Of a stretch of DNA of 8,768 nt, positions 6,087-8,768 are shown piece by piece; positions within the stretch are counted from its first letter, which is position 1, and each line of letters begins with the position of its first letter. The translations under genes and the position numbers were made by a program. This DNA is from Thermoleophilaceae bacterium. Its GTDB lineage: Bacteria; Actinomycetota; Thermoleophilia; Solirubrobacterales; Thermoleophilaceae. The notes beneath the pieces are model-generated. The model was given only the letters and a program-made list of their open reading frames with translations. It made no database searches and was not told the origin of the DNA. The stretch is from NCBI GenBank assembly GCA_013696425.1, contig JACCYP010000267.1, positions 1 through 8,768 of the forward strand. The letters are read 5' to 3'.

Positions 6087-6305
6087 CTACTCCTGCGCGT
6101 CCGCGTGGTCCGCCTCGCCGAACTCAGAGCCGGGGTCCTCCTCTGACTCCGTAGCGCTGTCGCCGAACTTGGCGGAGGTGTAGCGCTCCGCGTTCTCCGC
6201 GTTCTCGATGAGGTCCGCTTCTGCCTGCTCGAAGCCCTCGGCCTCGCCGCCGCCGGCCTCCTCTACCGCCTCGAAGGCGGGATCGTCCTTGCGTTCGTTC
6301 TCCAT
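6087..6305 (-). CDS. Small acidic hypothetical protein (72 aa)
   Basis: The protein is 72 residues, dominated by Glu, Asp, Ala and Gly, with only one Arg and two Lys after the MENERK start. It has no membrane segment and no Cys, and is probably largely disordered. Segments such as DPAFEAVEEAGGGEAEGFEQAEADLIENAENA and EFGEADHAD look like a family I loosely remember as small acidic hypotheticals in Thermoleophilia-type genomes; this is memory, not a search. ATG 6305 is followed by a well-biased coding frame. A weak GTAGG lies about 8 bases upstream, which could be an SD or, as TAGGCA, a poor -10. The gene is divergent from the 6356 membrane protein with 50 bp between starts, and ends 9 bases from the long palindrome. 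Function unknown. Confidence 0.65.
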   Translation of the reverse strand: MENERKDDPAFEAVEEAGGGEAEGFEQAEADLIENAENAERYTSAKFGDSATESEEDPGSEFGEADHADAQE

Positions 6306-6343
6306 GGTCGGTGCCTACCCCCACGCTCCGTCCGCAAACTGGT

Positions 6344-6349
6344 TACGGT
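6344..6349 (+). promoter_or_regulatory. Putative -10 element giving a leaderless mRNA
   Basis: TACGGT (TAnnnT) is followed by six bases, CCTCAC, and then ATG 6356. This places the transcription start on or next to the A of the start codon. No SD is present. It also argues against the in-frame GTG at 6311, which lies upstream of this element. Confidence 0.4.
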
Positions 6350-6355
6350 CCTCAC

Positions 6356-6655
6356 ATGGACGCTGGCATGCCAGACCGACGGGGTCAGGACCGCCGCCGC
6401 GCACCGCGCCGCGCGGAGGACCGCCAGGCGCGCATCCAGGAGCTCGCCGCGTTCGGGTTCGCCATCTGCGGCGGCCTCGTGATCGTCTACATCTTCTTCG
6501 CGCTCATCGGCGCGGTCGACCCGCTCCAGGCGGTCGTCGCCTCGGTCGTGGCGCTGGTGCTAGCCCTGGTCTGGCTTGTGGGCTACTGGCAGCGCAGACG
6601 TGCCACCGCCGGACGCGCCGTTGCTCCCGGAGCGCGGGAACGCCGAGGGTTCTAG
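6356..6655 (+). CDS. Small two-helix membrane protein, unknown function
   Basis: The 99-residue protein has a very basic, Arg-rich N-terminal segment (residues 8-26), two hydrophobic helices (about 31-54 and 56-78) joined by a short DP turn, and an Arg-rich C-terminal tail after GYWQRRR. The positive charges at both ends and the helical-hairpin form suggest that both termini stay in the cytoplasm. I do not recognise the family. ATG 6356 fits the leaderless promoter just upstream; ATG 6368 is a possible shorter start. The last 96 bases overlap, on the opposite strand, the 3' end of the flavoprotein gene, so one of the two tails is probably unconstrained. A strong hairpin follows the stop. Confidence 0.65.
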   Translation: MDAGMPDRRGQDRRRAPRRAEDRQARIQELAAFGFAICGGLVIVYIFFALIGAVDPLQAVVASVVALVLALVWLVGYWQRRRATAGRAVAPGARERRGF

Positions 6656-7813
6656 CTCGGCGGGGCCTCCAGCCCCGCCCTCTGATGGGGTTGGCGGCAT
6701 CCCGCCGCCTTGGTTGGCGATAGGCGCCCCGGCGAAGCTCGGGTCGGCGATGCGCAGGTAGTGCCCGAAGGACCAGTCCACGAAGCGTTTGTCGCCGAGC
6801 GCGCCGATCACGCCGTGCTGCAGTGGCGCCGGCAGCTTCGGCACGAGCTTCTGCACGCGCAGCAGCCACTCGAACTGCCACTCATGGGCCGCCGAGAACG
6901 TGCCGTAGCGGCGCAGGGCCACATCGGCGGTCGAGCGCCCCTCGACCACGCGGCGCAGCTCGCGCCCGCAGGCGATGCCGAAGTAGAGCGCGGTGCGGAT
7001 GCCCTCGGCCGTGAGCGGCAGGCAGTGCCCGGCCGAGTCGCCCACGAAGAAGATGCCGTCCTCGGTGGAGGGGCGCAGCTTGTGCGGGATCCAGTTGCCC
7101 TGGTAGCGCACGGCGTCGGCATCGAGATCCTCGGCGAGCAGCACGGTGGTGTCCTTCACGTGAAAGCGGGGGTCGAAGGAGCCGACGCCTATCCGCAGCT
7201 CGTTGCGCGCCGGGAAGCTCCAGCCGTAGCCGGCCGGAACGTAGCGGCGGTCGATCCAGATCTCGAGATCCTCGCCGGAGCCGTTCGGGTGCACCTCGAG
7301 GCCGCGTGAGAGCGGGGCGTCGGGCGGCTGGTAGCCGTCATCGGCGGCGAGGAGCCGGCGCCAGCCCAGACCGTCGACGATCAGCGGTGCGGTGAGGTCG
7401 CCGCGGTCGGTGTGAATCGTGTTCGCGGAGCGCCCGTTCACCTTTGCGGTCTCGAAATCGGCGTCGTTCTGCTCGTCGAGCAGCTCGCACAGGGTGCGGT
7501 AGTCGAAGGTCGAGAAGGTCCACGGCAGGTCGTAGCGGTGCCTGCCGTAGGGCGTGTTGATCACCAGGTCCTGGAAGGTCTGGCGCATCGAGCCCTGCAG
7601 GCCGAGGTTGAGCAACCAGTCCGTGGGGGCGGCGCAGGCGGAGGTCTGGCGCTCGCCGACCTCGTAGCGGTCGATCACCATCACGCGCGCGCCCGAGCCC
7701 GCGAGCTCGCGCGCGACCGCGAGCCCTGCGAAGCTCGCTCCGCAGATCAGGACGTCGTAATCGCCCCCGATCGGGGTGCGCTGCGCTCCGCGCTTGGTCC
7801 TCCGCTTCGGCAT
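6560..7813 (-). CDS. FAD-dependent oxidoreductase, geranylgeranyl-reductase-like
   Basis: The 417-residue protein begins with a basic leader (MPKRRTKRG) and then the FAD-binding strand-turn-helix, DVLICGASFAGLAVARELAG (20-39), ending at VIDR. Later it has VPAGYGWSFP (192-201), matching the family's PxGYxWxFP motif, and the second FAD motif VGDSAGHCLPLTAEGIRTAL (257-276). These are hallmarks of the geranylgeranyl reductase / aromatic hydroxylase-like flavoproteins. The substrate could be an isoprenoid chain or another hydrophobic compound, and context does not decide. The core ends near residue 360 (IADPSF). The last 55 or so residues are Gly/Pro/Ser-rich and encoded by hairpin-rich DNA overlapping a convergent gene. 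ATG 7813 is chosen because upstream codons in frame would run antisense through rpsA. TAGCGT (7829-7824) is its -10 candidate, and no SD is seen. Confidence 0.88.
   Translation of the reverse strand: MPKRRTKRGAQRTPIGGDYDVLICGASFAGLAVARELAGSGARVMVIDRYEVGERQTSACAAPTDWLLNLGLQGSMRQTFQDLVINTPYGRHRYDLPWTFSTFDYRTLCELLDEQNDADFETAKVNGRSANTIHTDRGDLTAPLIVDGLGWRRLLAADDGYQPPDAPLSRGLEVHPNGSGEDLEIWIDRRYVPAGYGWSFPARNELRIGVGSFDPRFHVKDTTVLLAEDLDADAVRYQGNWIPHKLRPSTEDGIFFVGDSAGHCLPLTAEGIRTALYFGIACGRELRRVVEGRSTADVALRRYGTFSAAHEWQFEWLLRVQKLVPKLPAPLQHGVIGALGDKRFVDWSFGHYLRIADPSFAGAPIANQGGGMPPTPSEGGAGGPAELEPSAFPRSGSNGASGGGTSALPVAHKPDQG
6659..6679 (+). terminator. Strong GC hairpin after the membrane-protein gene, inside the flavoprotein gene
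   Basis: GGCGGGGC (6659-6666), loop CTCCA, GCCCCGCC (6672-6679) is a perfect 8-bp stem four bases after the stop at 6655. There is no T run after it. A second hairpin, GGCGG/CCGCC with loop CAT around 6692-6708, lies just beyond. Both fall inside the 3' coding part of the minus-strand flavoprotein gene. It is a likely terminator for the plus gene, or part of a palindromic repeat. Confidence 0.45.
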
Positions 7814-7843
7814 CGAGCACTTAACGCTACCCTCCAGCCCTTC
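7814..7843. promoter_or_regulatory. 30-bp divergent promoter region, flavoprotein / rpsA
   Basis: Only 30 bp separate the two start codons. Plus-strand TACCCT (7828-7833) lies 10 bases before the rpsA ATG. Minus-strand TAGCGT (7829-7824) lies 10 bases before the flavoprotein ATG. Both fit TAnnnT and share the TA at 7828-7829, so the promoters are overlapping and symmetric. Neither gene has an SD, and leaders of only about 3 bases are predicted. No good -35 is seen on either side. Confidence 0.45.
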
Positions 7844-8768
7844 ATGCCGGAGACTCTCGCACCGCCGAACGACGGCCTCATGATCGAGGTCGACGGGAAG
7901 CTCGTCCCCAACTACGACGCCACATTGGTCCTCTTTGAGGAGGGCGATGTCGTGTCCGGGAACGTCGTTCGCATCGACAAGGACGAGGTCCTGGTCGACA
8001 TCGGCTTCAAGAGTGAAGGGGTCATCCCCTCGAACGAGCTGTCCATCCGCAAGGCCGCCATTCCCGCCGAGGAGGTGGAGATGGGCGAGGAGGTCGACGC
8101 CCTCGTCCTCACCAAGGAGGACCCGGACGGCCGGCTCATCCTTTCCAAGAAGCGCGCGCGTTTCGAGAAGGCCTGGCGGCGCATCGAGCAGGCAGCCGAG
8201 GCCGGCACCGCCGTCGAGGGCACGGTGATCGAGGTCGTCAAGGGCGGCCTGATCGTCGATCTCGGCGTTCGCGGCTTCCTTCCCGCCTCGCTCGTGGACA
8301 TCCGCCGGGTGCAGAACCTCGACGAGTTCATGAGCCAGAAGATCGAGTGCCGCGTGATCGAGCTGAACCGCTCGCGCAACAACGTGGTCCTGTCGCGGCG
8401 CGCCGTGCTCGAGGAGGAGCGCAAGGAGCAGCGCCAGCAGATCCTCGACCGCCTGCAGCCCGGCCAGATCGTCGAGGGCGCGATCTCGAACATCGTGGAC
8501 TTCGGCGCCTTCGTCGACCTCGACGGCATCGACGGCCTCATCCACATCTCCGAGCTCTCCTGGAGCCACGTGAACCACCCGTCGGAGATCCTCAACATCG
8601 GCGACACCGTCCCGGTGAAGGTCCTCGACATCGACCGTGACCGCCAGCGCATCTCCCTGGGCCTCAAGCAGACCCAGGAGGACCCGTGGCAGCGCATCGT
8701 CGACACCTACACGGTGGGCGACGAGCTCGACGGCAAGGTCACCAAGGTCGTCACCTTCGGCGCCTTCG
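7844..8768 (+). CDS. rpsA: 30S ribosomal protein S1 (3' end beyond the window)
   Basis: The frame stays open from ATG 7844 to the window end, giving 308 residues. After an N-terminal segment (1-32) come S1/OB repeats: domain 1 about 33-104 (EGDVVSGNVVRIDKDEVLVDI), domain 2 about 121-188 (GTAVEGTVIEVVKGGLIVDL), domain 3 about 207-276 (GQIVEGAISNIVDFGAFVDL, then GLIHISELSW), and the start of domain 4 from about 292 (GDELDGKVTKVVTFGAF), cut by the end. Domains 3 and 4 carry the RNA-binding FGAF signature; domains 1 and 2 are the ribosome-anchoring type. Actinobacterial S1 usually has four domains and about 480 residues, so roughly 60% is present. S1 helps ribosomes bind mRNA. ATG 7844 is leaderless-like; M13 is an unlikely shorter start. 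The FAD gene is divergent 30 bp upstream. coaE often follows rpsA in actinobacteria. Confidence 0.97.
   Translation, partial: MPETLAPPNDGLMIEVDGKLVPNYDATLVLFEEGDVVSGNVVRIDKDEVLVDIGFKSEGVIPSNELSIRKAAIPAEEVEMGEEVDALVLTKEDPDGRLILSKKRARFEKAWRRIEQAAEAGTAVEGTVIEVVKGGLIVDLGVRGFLPASLVDIRRVQNLDEFMSQKIECRVIELNRSRNNVVLSRRAVLEEERKEQRQQILDRLQPGQIVEGAISNIVDFGAFVDLDGIDGLIHISELSWSHVNHPSEILNIGDTVPVKVLDIDRDRQRISLGLKQTQEDPWQRIVDTYTVGDELDGKVTKVVTFGAF

Noticed and set aside
6311..6355. Earlier GTG start for the two-helix membrane protein
   Set aside because: The start lies upstream of the TACGGT -10 candidate and adds a Pro/Thr-rich stretch with no support.
7814..8578. N-terminal extension of the flavoprotein frame on the minus strand
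   Set aside because: It is antisense to well-supported rpsA codons, is Leu/Asp/His-rich in the manner of GC-rich shadow frames, and precedes the natural FAD-binding start.
1..8768. tRNA, rRNA, riboswitch, toxin-antitoxin or defence genes
   Set aside because: I looked for cloverleaf-type sequences, T-box-like leaders and small gene pairs and found none; leaders here are too short for riboswitches.

Overview
This is a GC-rich bacterial chromosomal window with very tight packing: 34-50 bp between divergent genes, and convergent genes that overlap. The gene set points to a high-GC actinobacterium, plausibly of the Thermoleophilia/Solirubrobacterales type. Supporting points are a PolA with degraded proofreading residues and Tyr in motif B, a four-domain S1 protein nearby (polA-rpsA is a conserved actinobacterial neighbourhood), TAnnnT -10 elements close to start codons, and few Shine-Dalgarno sequences. 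The lineage is inferred, not proven. Most genes are core housekeeping genes. The unusual material is between the genes.

Layout. (1) 1-126 is the 3' end of an unrecognised gene. (2) 161-180 is a perfect 9-bp direct repeat with an 11-bp period, like an actinobacterial PHO box. It lies just upstream of 213-608, an orphan OmpR/PhoB-type winged-helix protein without a receiver domain. (3) On the minus strand, an ACT-domain malic enzyme (1390-2814) is followed by, and overlaps, a TIGR01777-type SDR epimerase (557-1426). The epimerase runs convergently into the winged-helix gene with a 52-bp overlap. (4) A 34-bp divergent promoter region separates the malic enzyme from polA (2849-5404), which is coupled through a TAGTG overlap to a half-size DMT/YdcZ-type membrane protein (5404-5844). 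(5) 5843-6077 is a long nested imperfect palindrome between convergent genes, with perfect 24-bp outer arms and a perfect 14-bp central hairpin. (6) Then come a small acidic protein (6087-6305, minus), a divergent two-helix membrane protein (6356-6655, plus), and a convergent, overlapping geranylgeranyl-reductase-like flavoprotein (6560-7813, minus). (7) A 30-bp divergent promoter region leads to rpsA (7844 to the window end, incomplete).

Functionally the window joins DNA repair/replication (PolA), translation (S1), malate/pyruvate metabolism (malic enzyme), a probable phosphate-type response regulator output domain, and two oxidoreductases of unknown substrate. I see no phage, transposase, CRISPR, toxin-antitoxin or defence genes. 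The best candidates for something undescribed are the nested palindrome at 5843-6077, the very short divergent promoters with overlapping -10 elements, and the hairpin-rich tail shared by two convergent genes at 6560-6708. No gene-free stretch exceeds 300 bases.
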